Shown in pieces: positions 36,901-50,600 of a stretch of 64,000 bases of DNA. The position numbers and the translations under genes are program-made. This DNA is from Cristatella mucedo (Eukaryota; Bryozoa; Phylactolaemata; Cristatellidae). The notes under the pieces were generated by a model. The model made no database searches and was not told the origin of the DNA. It was given only the letters and a program-made list of their open reading frames with translations. Position 1 is the first letter of the stretch. Every line of letters starts with the position of its first letter. The DNA is taken from positions 1-64,000 of the forward strand of contig WPIO01000306.1 of assembly GCA_009760855.2 (NCBI GenBank), written 5' to 3'.

Positions 36901-39900
36901 AATTTGTTTTATCACCACTGCAAGTGGTGGCGATGGTCGTAAACGCTCTTCTAGCTCTGAAAGAAAGATGCTGCTTAATCAGCTAGAATTGGTTTTATTG
37001 TCATTTTTTTTATTGTCGTAGAAATGTATTTATAGAAGTTATTGCTGTTGCATTATTGTTCGTGAATTATGCAATAATAAAAAAACGCTCCTGAGCAGAC
37101 GCAGGGGGCGTAAGCTGAGAACCCACCGTCCAGCACGCCTAGCATTGTCTCGAACTGCTATGCACGTTCTCCCTAAAGCGTGGCTATTAATCTCTCTGTC
37201 TTGGCATTTATCAGGCTATGACTCAGGTCACCCAACCCAGCACTTGTCTTTGGAATCCTCTTGCTCAATGGCAAATAACACTTAATAATAAGTTAGACAG
37301 ATTTCTCTGATCTCATATTGATTCGGTGCGAAATAAATCGATCTTTATTCGGTATGAATGACTTCAACATTCATTTTAATTGCTTATCTGACGCCCGTAG
37401 CACTGATTTATTTGCACTGATTGACTCGTTGTCTCTTGAAGCTCATGTGCATGGGCCTACTTAGATCAAGGGTCGGATTCCACATTTTCCCCCTACAATT
37501 GCATTCTATCATCACCAATTACTACCGAACTATGCTTTACTGACCACATGTAGATCTCATTCAGTCTACAATCTGTGCACTCCTCGTCGAAATTAGTTCG
37601 TGCATTTTGGACATCTCGCCTCGATTTCTGTAGCTACAACTAGCTATTCTACCGGCCTGTGCAATAACTCGCTTGCAGCCGGCGCAAGTCTTTTCATCCA
37701 TGCTTTTCGGTAATGAGCATCAAAGTTGTCGAATCACTCCACTTCTCGCCGACATGCCCTGACTCCCAGTCAAGCAACGCACTGACTTTAAGGTATGGTC
37801 ACTCACTTTTAGGTCACGTCATTATTGGCTTTATCCTACCGATCAGGTATACTCCCCAAACAAGCTAAGCATCGTAGCACCCACTTTTTTTGGAATTAGT
37901 AGGTTACCTTTACAGCACGTTCAGCTCCTAAACTCCCAAATCCTGGGACGCTTCCAACTTGTGTCACGGCATTCACTGACTAGACGACATTAACAAAGAA
38001 ACTAAAAACGAGTCTATATATCGGAGCACTTAGTGGGTCTGTGAGGATTTTCTTTTTGTGCTTATGAGTGGTGGTCTGCTCTTATCAGTGGTGGTGCCAA
38101 TGTGCGTGCTGTCACTAACCATCTTTGCATGCTGATCCTGTGCATGCGACCTTCAACTGTGTTATGCCGATTGGCATTGAACATGCTATCACTAAACCTC
38201 CGACCATTCTTGCTTTGAAGCAAATGTACTGTTCCTAGAAACTGATGGAATTTTCTGGGGCCCTATAACAAATGAAGTTTTATTATTGCGATGCTGAACA
38301 CGAGCAAAATGTTTGTCAAATGGCAAATAAGGAGTCGTTAAAGGAACGTCATACAAGAGTGGAGTGCATTTTGCAGCTTTTTCTGAAGACTTAGCCACCC
38401 TTGTTGTTTTCCAAAGCTCTTAGGCGATGAAATGGGAGGTCATCATTTTAAAATGTGGGGCCTGCCTGCAAACGTCAAGGCACAAGGTGCATTTCAGCTA
38501 TAACACTATAGTCGCAAGGTTTATGCCATAAATTCGTTGCACGAGTCTCTGTTTGAACCTGATTAATTGGTAGAGTGTGATTCACAAAGTTATGGAATAT
38601 GATTCACGCGGCTCTCACGAACTGCAGTGGTCATCATCTTTTTCAAGTCTCAGTATCACAAAACAGTTCAGCTCATCGATCCTTTTGTTTAAAAAAACTT
38701 CTCCGTACTCTTCCTAATCACTTTGCTTGCACAAGCGTGCATAATTTAGTGCTCATAACTAACCAGATTGCTCTTATCAACGATTGTATCCTGATAGGAT
38801 ATAGTCGTTAAGCTGGACCTTTTGTAGACTTTCGCATGCAGGTTGAACTGTGATGCATGCTGTTTTTGTATGCTAGTCTTAGCGGAATAAGTTGCATGTT
38901 AATAGCCCTTGTTTATCAATTCTCTTGCAGCGAATTTAATTTCGCCTAGACAGAGCTTCGGAGATTTTCGTTGGGCACCGTATACATGGATTATCACTAC
39001 TTAATTCAGGAACATATGATTTGACATCTGTAAAGTGTAGCTTTAGCTCCTTGAAGGCGATATTTTCATTTTGAATTTAAAGCAACTGTGGCCAGTTCAT
39101 TTGTATGCAAACGGTTATCGAGGCATTCCGTGACGTAACTGTTTTTGTCTATCGTTCTTGTACATACTCAGAATTGAAATCCCAGTATGAGCAGGTGCTT
39201 GAGACACAACTGTGCTTCCAATCTCCGAGAAGTATATTTTGAGTCCAACCCAGTTTTTTCTGCAATAAAAAATAGAAATAAGCCCTCATAATTTTAATCA
39301 TGAGTGTGCGAGTACGAAAGCTCCATAAACACACATTACTGACCCCTAGCGAGTTTTTCCCCTTTTAGATGTTTACATAGCACCTGTAACGGTGCTGCTG
39401 TTTAAAGTGACTTGCCGAACATTTCATTTTTGTATAATTAATTTATAAATTTGAATATCTAACTACAACTGTCGATTCCTAGTAAAACCTTGAGCATATA
39501 TTTAAATATTTAATAGTGACTAAGTAATTAGCTCGCTATCATTGAAGCTTAGAGAGAAAATCTCAAATTTTTAATTAATCTTCTGCTAGTTTGATTTATT
39601 TAAAAATGACAAATTACCGATAAAGAGAACAATAGTCACCTGATTCAAAGGCCTTATATTAATTAAGTCTCAACATGGTTGTGGTAAGTAAAATGTGAGT
39701 TGCAGTTGAGGAACTCATGGGTAGTAAAGTGAATGCACCTTACTGCTGGATTGAAAAGCAGCTGAACCGAGTCAAACTTTGATCTATTCAAAAGCCACTT
39801 TTAGGCGACAGTAGAGGAGTTTCAGAGCCTATTAGCCAAAGTTAGCCTGTGCATTTAAAACTATACCTGCAGTATTTGATCTTGCCTGACCTGCCAGAAA

Positions 39901-40097
39901 CTTAGTTGCCAGAATTTTAATATACTTTCTAAATCTTGAATTGAATAATAAAAACAAGCTTTAGCCTTAATTACAAATTCATCGTAATGATGGAGTAATT
40001 GAAAACAGTTCTTTCAAAGGTGTTCTTCTTTATTGCCCTCTAAACTAACTAAATAAGAATAAACGAATAGATAAATTATGTCAATAGTATTGGCAAC

Positions 40098-40130
<33 letters not shown>

Positions 40131-43100
40131 TAAATAAATATATATATATATATGTATATATTTATTTATTTGCGATGGTATTTTTGTTATATGACCTCTT
40201 TAAAGTGTGCCTAAATTTGTAGATTCTACGAAGTCTGACTTTATATTTTTTGATGACATCAGCAGGTTGCAAACTAGTGGAATAATAATTCTATTGAAAC
40301 TTTGCATGCAGACTAGTAAAGTAATTACCAAAAAATCTTGACAAGAGGGGCTACTGATATTTGAGGTGATAGACAGATCTCTGTATTTAAGTTGCATAGA
40401 TGTTAACATCAGAGACTGAATTCTTTGTAGGGACTGATATATTCTAAGAGGTTTTCAAGTACTCTTAAATTTTAGTTGCGGCTTCGGCCTTGAGGTCCTG
40501 AGCTAGCGTCCTTTGCTTCGACCTTCGGAAATAAATGTTAATAACCGTCTGCTAGCCAAGAACTCATATAGTACAGCTTGAAATTATAATCCTAAGCGGA
40601 AATTAGTGTTGGGTTGGGGCGAATTGTGACTATTGCTGAAAGTTGGAAACAACATGGCAAACCTGAAAGTTATTGGTAAATTGTTGACGCTCTATATTCA
40701 TATATGCAAGTTTTCTCATAGGTTTTGTTCCAAGAATATTTTAATGAAATGTTGCACGTTTGCTAGTTGTCTTAGATCAGGGGTGTCCAACACGTGGCCC
40801 GCGGACCACAACCCGGCCCGCCGAAGTCTTCTATGCGTCTTGCAACGTTATCCCAAAAATATTTGTCACTCCATGTTTTTCGTTAATTTTTAATCATTAC
40901 AAAGGCCGATATAAGGTGCTGTGATGTACTTCACGCCCGCGTGAAGCCTGAAGGTGTCCGAGTGGCTATTTTCGCTTGAAGGTAAAAAGTCCATTTATCT
41001 TGCTACCTTCATGTGAACATTTTGGCGTGAAGGGGCAATATATTTGTGCTACAGCGGCGCCATTACAATCACATTTATAACACTTCTGCAAGACGTATTA
41101 ACTGTTTCACACCGTGGATAGAAAAAAGAGCCGTTTCTTAGCTGCTGCTGCACGAGCTGGAATCAGTCGGTAGGTTTTCAAAAACGCGTATTGCTCAACT
41201 TACTAATACTAAGATACTGCTGTGATAAAATATAAATTAATCAATTCGTAACTGATCTGTTTTTTATTTCACAGTGAAAAATGGCGGCGAACGTGAATAC
41301 TAGCTAAATACGAATAATTGACGCAGAAGGAAGACATTTCAAAGCATCTTGGACTGTAGACTATTTTGAAATGGAACGCTTCGGCAGGATAATGTGCCTA
41401 ATATGCCAAGAAACGATTGCCGTTGCAAAGGAGTACAATGTTGAGCGACATTTTCCAACGAAGCATTGCGACAGGAACAACAGCCTGACTGGTAAACTTC
41501 GAATTGATCGTGTGAACTCGTTGAAACAGAGCGTCACCGGACAGCAGTCACTGCTTACAGCAGTCAGCAACGAGTCTGAGGCTTCAACCACAGTAAGTTT
41601 TTTATTAGCTGAAGCCATAGCTAAGGGGGGAAGAATTTTCCGATGGTGAATTCGGAAATTAATACCACAGGCTGTTTACTGGTGTGGTCTGTCCAGAAAA
41701 GAAGTCAGAAGTAGGGAAAGTCACTCTTTCTCCTCCAACGGTTGCGAGAAGATTCGACGAGCTCGCATCCAACATAGAAGAAAGTCTCACTAAAAGACCT
41801 GCTGAATGCGAATTGTATTCTCTTGCGCTCGACAAAAGCACGGACAATAGCGATACGGCTCAACAGTCAGTGTTTGTACGCAGAGTAACAGGAAAGTTTG
41901 TCATAATCGAAGAACTGTTGGATATATGTTCAATGAAAGGCACTACAACCGTGAGGAATATTTTGGATCAGGTCAAGTGGGTCCTCACAAAATTTATTTT
42001 TCCTGAAGCTAAATTGATTGGTTTAACCACAGACGAAGACCCTGCAATAACAGGTAGACACAATGGATTTGTATCTTTAATAGCAAAATTAGTACCTCAC
42101 AAAATTGTCAGTCATCACTGCATCATCCACTAAGAACAGCTATGTGCAAAGGTCTTGAACATGCAACATGTAATGGACAATGTAGTTTGCACAGTCAATG
42201 TGATACGGTCTCTTGTGCTAAACCACAGACAATTTCAGGGTTTCCTTGAAGATTCGGGATCAGATCATTGTGATGTCATTTATTTCTCGCTAGTCCGTTG
42301 GCTAAGTAGGGCAAACACGTTAGCCAGGTTTTGGTCACTTCGGGACGAAATAGAAACATTTATGACAGAAAAGGGAAAAGATGTTGGCTTCCTCGATGAC
42401 TAGCACTGGTTGAATGACTTGGCTCTTTTGGTGGACATGAACAATTATCTTGCAGATCTTAATGTCAAACTCCAAGGTAAGGATAAATTCGTCCATGCAA
42501 TGTATGAGTGTGTTGTCGCATTTGTGCTAAAGCTAAAACTTCCGGAAACACTTAGACCAAAGAAACTGTTACATTTCACAACACTAGCAACAAGATCGCC
42601 TGAAATGCTGGCTCATATGAAGTACTCCACTCATGTTAGCAAACTTTTTGATGAATTCAAAGAGAGGTTTCGGGATTTCCATTAACATGCTGATGACATA
42701 AACATGATTAGTAATCCATTTAATATCAATCCCTCTGATGCACCTGATGAATTTCAACTCGAACTAATCGACATTCAGAATGACAGCAATTTAAAAACTG
42801 CTTATGATCAGCATGACCTTGTTACCTATTACAAGCAGTATGTTTCATAAGAGTCTTTTCCTAACCTAGCCAAACATGTTCGCAGGCATATTGCACTTTT
42901 TGGCAGCACATATTGCTTTTTTCCAGAGAGGAAAATGTGAAAACAAAGACTCGATCCGTTCTCACAGATGAACATTTATCAGGAATCCTTATAATTGCCA
43001 CATCCACTTTTGCAGCACATGTCGACTTTTTATGCAAGCTGAAACAATGCCAAATATCTCATTGATGCCTGCAGTGCAGTAGACATTGAATACCTGTGGC

Positions 43101-46100
43101 ATTTAATTGATCCGAAGACATTAATATTATGTTAGTCCTTGTCATGTAATTTTATGTTTTATAAGTTTCTGTCTCCATGTTATTAAAATAAAAATCCAAA
43201 AGTAAAAGATTGGCCATAATATCTATCGAATTATTTTCCAGGACACATGATTAAATTTTATTATTCATTATTTTCAATTATAATTATGCTAAAACATACT
43301 ATTGTATTGCGGTTAATTTATTAGGTATAATAGTAATAGACATACTAAATTACGATTATATTTTCTGATGCGGTCAACTACCCCAATTGACATGTGGCCC
43401 CCGGAGTTTAAAATTTTTTTCAATGTGGCCCCCAATGCAAAAAGCTTGGAAAGCCCTGTCTTAGATCCAGCGATCAATTGATGCTTCCGTGAGGACTACA
43501 TGAAACCCGAGGTCAACTAGGATCAGTAAACACTCAGCCATGACAGCTAACAAAGAGGCCATTATCGTGGCTCTTCGAGATCTTCAATGATCTCAGCGTT
43601 TGGTAATTGTTGTTGATCACACATGGGTTTGTTAAAAGCCGTCATTTTTTAAACAGCTGTTTGCAGTTTAAAACTTTCAAAAAGATCTGTTAGCAGCAGT
43701 TTTGCTGTTTTCACATTTTTCACTACTTTTACAGTCTCAGACTTATTTTTGTGAAGAATACAAATTCATTTTGCATATTTGGTGATGAATTCTAAATCAA
43801 TGCATTTTACTTATTATAATATTATTTAAGGATACAAATTCAAATAAGCTCTTGTAAATTAAGTAAAAATATATTGATTGAGATGCAATCATAGTTTTCT
43901 ATTAAAAATTGTTTAAACGTCCGTCTAAGTTGATTCCATGCATACAATTGCCTTGTGCATTTGTTGTTGCTTTTATTTCGATGGACCAAGTTCCCGAAGA
44001 GCATAAATTTGGACTAGAGCCAATTAAAATGGTCTTGCCCTCTGACTGCAATCGACGTTCCATCTTTTGTGAGGTAACAAATTAAATAAATCTTGAAGAG
44101 AGAAGATCATACTTTCAGCATCGTTTGACGACTGTTCTATGGCAACCGGTACATCGTTTATTCTAAATAGAACTGGGGCTACAATTTTGGCCAAATTAAA
44201 AGTACGTTATGCCTAATTAATGGATGGGTCTTTCATATTGTGATTGAGGATCATGATATCGTTGCTCAATGGCTCTTCAAGACAACACATCACGTTTTCC
44301 CCGAGCTTGGTACTAATGTCATTATTCAGTATAGAGAGCTTTGTGAATACGAATTCAAAAATCGTGTTACCACTTATAGGCGTTGCTTCTTCTCGACTTG
44401 GATTCTAAACAGCAAGTTTTATAGATTCTATTGCTTTCAATAAAGTATCAAAATCTTCCAACTGCAATGCTTTAATAATTTCAAGCGCCTTGAATTGGGT
44501 TGATATTTTGCGATGGCAATATTTGTCTTTAGTTGGGCCTCTAAAATAATTGGGATGCAGTTCCAGCTTGTACCCACGTTAAGATGCAGTTCGTTCTGAA
44601 CTCTACTTTAACTTTAGATCTAGATCTAGTTTAACTCGGCTTTTACTTTCGATTAAAATATTATTTCAAAAGGTTTATTTTTGATACATTTGACAAGCTA
44701 ACTGGGTTTCCTGAGCTGATGATGGTAATCCACGTTTCTTACTCATGTATCCTCACTGATCACTTTAAAGTCTGTACCTGCTTCAAAAATTGCTTATTTC
44801 ATCAATAACGTTACTACCCAGGTGAAAATTGATCATATCAATACTCTTCTTCGCCAATGTATCACATACTCAAATGTGCAGACCGCAGTTTAAGCAGAAC
44901 GGTCTAATGACATTGGTGTGGGTAATGCATTTCTTATTTACTGCAGTGCCGTCCTTTGCAAATCCTAACAAATCCCTTTCCGTAGTTATTCAAAAGCGCT
45001 AAAATGTTGTCTCATTATTTTGTCCATACCAGAAGCCATGCACGAACAAAATAAGTGAGCAAGTCCCATCTCGATTGGTGTTTCATGGCTTCTATCATTA
45101 ATGTTACCCCCGATGAATCAACCAGCTCTCACGGCTGGGTATTTGTCAATAGTAAAGCTAAAATTTACTCCTCTCTCTAGTTTTCCCGTATGTAATGTCG
45201 GTATTCATTTTGTCTCTCTTTTCTTAGTAATCATCGTGCACCAGCTCATCATTTCGCTTTCATTCGCTGGAAGTGATAATCCATCCCGTGAGATTGATTG
45301 CATATATGCTTAGTTGTAGTGATAGATCTAATCAATATTCCATCACTAGCCAGGTTGAAAAAAATCTCCTTCAGACTGTTTTGCACTAGAAAATACGGTA
45401 TTTGTTTTCTGATAGTTCAAAGTTTCTTCCTTGGGCGTAAAACCTCGGGCAGAATTATCACAATCAATTCCACGTATTTTCAGATGCTTTTTTTGGTTTT
45501 GGGAAAGTTTTCAGAGCATTAAGAATTTTATTGAAATTTCAGCTTCCACGTCAACTTTCTTGATCAGTGGTTAGCATTCTTCCTTATCCCGCGACCTTTT
45601 AATATAGTACTTCGTGTTGTGGCGACCCCCAACCGTAAAATTAGTGTATGCAAAATGCGAAAACGCATGTTTTCTGATAGTCTGACTTGACCCTGGTGAA
45701 AGGGTCGTTCGACCCCGAAAGGGGTCGCGATTCACAGGTTGAGAAGAACCAGAGGTTATAGATCTTCTGTAATTAGGTGGTTTCGTTTTGCGACATATTT
45801 TCAAACAGAAGACGTGACTGAAAATAAAATCAATATTTATTGACGCCAGAAGATCAAATTAATTTATATCCGACTTAATTTAAAACAAATTAAACAACAA
45901 ATATAGATTTTGGCCAATTTGATAGAACCATGATAATTTAAAAAAATTTGAACAAAATTAAAAGAGAATCTGGTTACTTATTTGATATCCCTGTAGAAAG
46001 TTTGAGTTTTATTTGTAATATCTTTCTGTTAAAAATACTTCCGTTTGAAACAATATAACAGGAGGAAAACCGATTTTCACTGGTTTTGATTATGAGTGGA

Positions 46101-47634
46101 AAACAGTTGTTTTACTTTCACTATTAAACAGTTACCAGAAAACCTAGTCACAAAGTAGAAATGGCTGAAACAATTTAATACATACACGGCATGAGATTCG
46201 TGCTTAGCTGTAGCTGGAATGTTTGCAGCTATCCTAGTGGGAGTATTTCACCTAATTCTCACACCTCTGACTGTGTATCAAAGCGAACTAAATTGGCAAA
46301 GATGGAATTAATGCTTACAAGAAGAACCCACGATCCGCCGAAGTGCGTTGCATTTAAAAAAGAAACACCTTAGTGTAACCACAGGTGGCTCGTACCTATT
46401 TGAAAACATTTCAGCGATTCCAATGTCAGGCGTCACAATATGGTTGGTCATGGTGTCCGCCTCTTAAGCTAATTTTTCCGGGTTTATCGACCAACCAAAG
46501 AGAAGCTTTCGGCTAATCTTTAGTAGGGCATGATGCCTAGAGTGAAATGCGTCGACATTCTTGGTTGAATAAATAAACCGTATCCATTGAAGCAATGAAC
46601 TCACTAGAAATGCATAAATGTCTATCTGCAGCTTAATGCCTTCCGTAAGTGGGAGGCAAGAACAAGCTCAGGGGCGTGTGTCAGTTAGTGGACATCTCAG
46701 CCCAGTTCAACACTCCTACTACGCTCTTGCTATCGAAGCAAATTATAACTTTGAAAACTTCAGTTATGGTCTATCCCAGAATGCGAGCAACGTCCAGTCT
46801 TTTTAAATGAAGGCTTGAGAGCACAGGTGAGGGGCTGCACAATAATTCTTCGTAAGAGTTCGACCAGCCACTACTGAAGCAAGCAAAGAATTGATAAGAA
46901 ATGAGTGTAGTGCCTATCGAGGTTTCCATTTTTACACACTGGTTATAAAAACTACCTCTGTTCACTATGCATGTCCTGAAAAGATAAGGCTAGGAGCTCG
47001 TCTAGTAAATAGTTCATAAAGCTGGATGCACATCGAAAGCCGCTCAGACATTGACCGGGATAATGAAAAAATACCGCCCGTTTAGCTGAAAAGTTCTGGT
47101 GGTTTCCTAGAGCTAAAGGCGGAAGGAGAATACATTATGCCTCAAAAAAGCTGGAAATGTGCATGTAGTGTACCGAAATAGCTTAAAATCATTCACATTA
47201 TGAGAGCTAGGTAATATAAACACGTTTGCACCATGCTTTCAGGGCATAGGTGCTTAATGAAAAAATATAGCTCATTCATCTAGCCCCGCAAGAGAACTTG
47301 ATATGTTTTAGGGAGCTTTACATGCTGGAGTGTCAAACTGTCCGGTCTTGTCTGCGATTGCAAATTAAAGATTGCAGTTGCTAGCTTATTCCAGAAGCTT
47401 ACATTATCGTTGTGTGCATTGGGCTTGCCTTCATGGGCAGTGAACGATGGCTAGCCAACACTCGGCTCTCCAGAGCTTACCGCTTCTGAAGCCTTGGTAG
47501 TTGACGGCGGTTGTAGAGGAACATATTCAAAAGCAATTTCAGTGCGTGCTCCGAACCGCTAGGTCTACTCAAGGGTACGGCCTGAAGCTCACGCTACACT
47601 ACGATGGCTATGTAGGAAGGTTTTCTCTCTCCAG

Positions 47635-47684
<50 letters not shown>

Positions 47685-50600
47685 CTTTCTATCTCTCTCA
47701 GTCTCACTGCGGTGCAGATATTAGTTCGAGCTTTAAGAGTCGTGCAACGGCAATAGCTGCTTTGTAGGATCTGCAATTTTCCCTTCGTGAGCTACAGCTC
47801 TACACTTTGAACTTTGCTCATGAAGCAGTGCACAATGAAATTACCACTCATTGCTTGACATAGCTGCAGCGTGAGAAACTGGACTTACGTGATAAAACTG
47901 ACTTCGACTTTCGACGACGACTGCAGTTCACGGCCGATATTGCAGTTAGGGAATTGTGCGTAGCTTACGGTCGAAATGAATTCCTCGTAATTGCAAGGCT
48001 CTGGACATTGGCAGTACTGACTGAAGTTTGTGTTGATCATTCCTATAAAGTTCCTTCTCTCGATAGAGTAGCTCCGAGCACTAGTGCTTACAACTTAAAC
48101 AGTGCAGCACATACTTTTAAAATGAGCACGACACATCTCTTAAGCTATTCAGATTACTCGAGTACAATAAATACTTGCAGATACAGCAGCCTCTTTTGTA
48201 TAGCGACAGGAGAGCCTTTACTGCTATAATCACAGCTTGCAGCAACGATGAATGATAGCCCACAACAGGATTAGAACAAAAACCTCGGGACCATCAATAA
48301 TAATACTTATAATAATGCACTTGATAAAGCGGGCTTGGTGAACTCAATCTCTTTCTATGTGCTTTACATTTGCTGCAAAGGGTAGGTCGGGAAAAGCAAC
48401 TACCTTAGCTAGTGAGCCATCGTGGCACAAGCCATTTGATTATAAGCCTATTCAGGACTTTCACTGGCATGCAGCTAGCTGGTTTGATGGAGCGATTAAG
48501 GTGTTCGCCCCGACCAGGTTCTGTCTGAGATCGTGGGCTCAAGCCCAGAGGCACATATGTAGCGCCTGAATAGAGATTAAGTTCTCTTGAGGTGCTATTC
48601 GAATGAATTATTATATTATCTATACCCAATAATAGCAATGATCTTTCTTAAAAGAATCAAGCAAGTAGCTTTGTATCTTGCTAGAATTTCGAGCGAACGT
48701 CTGATCTACGGAATTGTGTTACTATCTGGGGAGTTGCACAATTGACGGATTGACGACTCCATGATGTGACCATTCTGACAGCATCAAGTGAGTGGTGCCT
48801 CCCCGGCAAGGTAGCATCAGCAATTAGTACTGTGCAGCTAGGGCATAGGAAACACAATGGCTCGCTGACCGAGCGGTTCCGTTTAAAGCCTCTAATGTTA
48901 TGACGAATTACGAAATAATGAAAGCGTGTGTCTGCTAGCAGAACAATCTTACTCAATATCCCAGATATCGTCCAACCTGATTGTTTGGCTGCAGTACCTC
49001 TAATATCTCATTAGGAATGGGTGTGCAAGTGGAGGCCAGAAATATTATCAATGACTTTTTGATGTTTGTCGCCTCACGGCCTCGTCGATTATCAACGATT
49101 ATAGGTACTACCACATTGATATATGATAAAACTGTGCAAAAGTTTAGAATCTTCAGGATATGTGCCTGAGATTTAGCTGGGCTTGAGACCGCAGGGAATA
49201 ATTGGGATGAGTGGCTTCAGCTTTTGCTCAGTACCCTAGCAAAGCATGGTGCCGGCCATTGTCAATTGCAGTGTCAGTCGAAGTATAGGATTTACCATCC
49301 TGGTCAAATAAGATGCTAAAAATGAATCGAATGGATGATCAGTGTCTCGTGACCTTTCTTCTCCGAGGGTATTGCCAGATAGGAAAGAGAAAGTGGTAAG
49401 CCTTAGTCATGTAGTGCATACAGGTCAGATGTAACTCTTACTTATTTCACCAAGTACCATGTCGAAGCACTAGGTTTTGGACTACCCATGGTGGTTAATT
49501 TTGAATTCACATGAAATGCGATAGTTACTACTAGATACCCCATTCGTTTGGCCTGCAATTGGTTGAGTTGCAAATACAATTAAATGCGGCAGATTCTATA
49601 CATAATTTCCTGTCAACACAAGTGGATGTAACTCCAGTCTGTAGCTCTGCAAAACCATACAGACTATGTGGGTGTTATTCACAAGAGTTTTGAATAGCAC
49701 GCTCACAGCCTAAGCGGCTTTCGGTATGCATTCGGTAGCCAACAGAATTTGGCTCACGCAACAAAGAGATAGTGAAAAGCATAGCATAGTCGGGAGAGCA
49801 GCTGAGGTAGTGAGTAGCGTTGAAGTAGCAGCACAGGACCGTTGAAAAACATGAGCCATAGTCGGTAGCAGGAGAGTAGTTTTCGTTGCCTAAAAAATAT
49901 GGTCAGCGAGTTCCGCAGTCTAGGACCCGCAGAGCTTGAGCGTCTGTTTAATTATAAACAATCATAAAGTCGAAAATAATTGTAGGGCAGAAGTGCATTT
50001 TACAGCACAGCAGAAGCCCAAGTGGCTTAGGCGCAGGGTCACCAGCCTTCGTCTCATATAGGGAATAGAAAACGGAAAGGTAGTTGGAATGACTAGGACG
50101 GAGTGCAAAAATAGCAGCAGCAACATTGTAGTTGGATACCGCAAACAAATCACAAAATCGACGGCAAAAGTAACTGAAAGATATTATCATGCCTACAATT
50201 TACAAGTGTGTGTTTTAACCTTACCGATCAAAAAAAGCACAACAAGTTTGATAACACGGTTATTAAAATAAATAGACAGCTCATTTAAAAAAAATTGATA
50301 TTCATTAGTAACACGGAAATGTTTGAAGAAAGCAGGTGCTGTGCCGTGTTCAAATAATTATAAATACATACGCCGTGAACGGATTTTTTAGTAGACCCGT
50401 GTGACGTGACGTCTTATTCATATTCAATTAGATAAAACCACCAAATTAAACAAAAATAATACACACAATGCAGGCTCATGGATTCATGCATTATCAAAAT
50501 ATGTAGCATTCGTTTACTCAACAACTGCTTTATAAACATCAAGTGATTTTAATGGCAGTCCTTCTACAAGTGAGTAAGAGAAAACAAGACTGCAGAGTGG

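Noticed and set aside
43980-44190. Additional channel exon on the minus strand
   Set aside because: No DEG/ENaC motif or splice borders; the sequence looks more like the segment after the RT catalytic box.
47501-48060. Plus-strand coding region with charged, helix-like sequence
   Set aside because: Interrupted by stops, and the duplicate at 13,405-13,520 shows no conserved frame.
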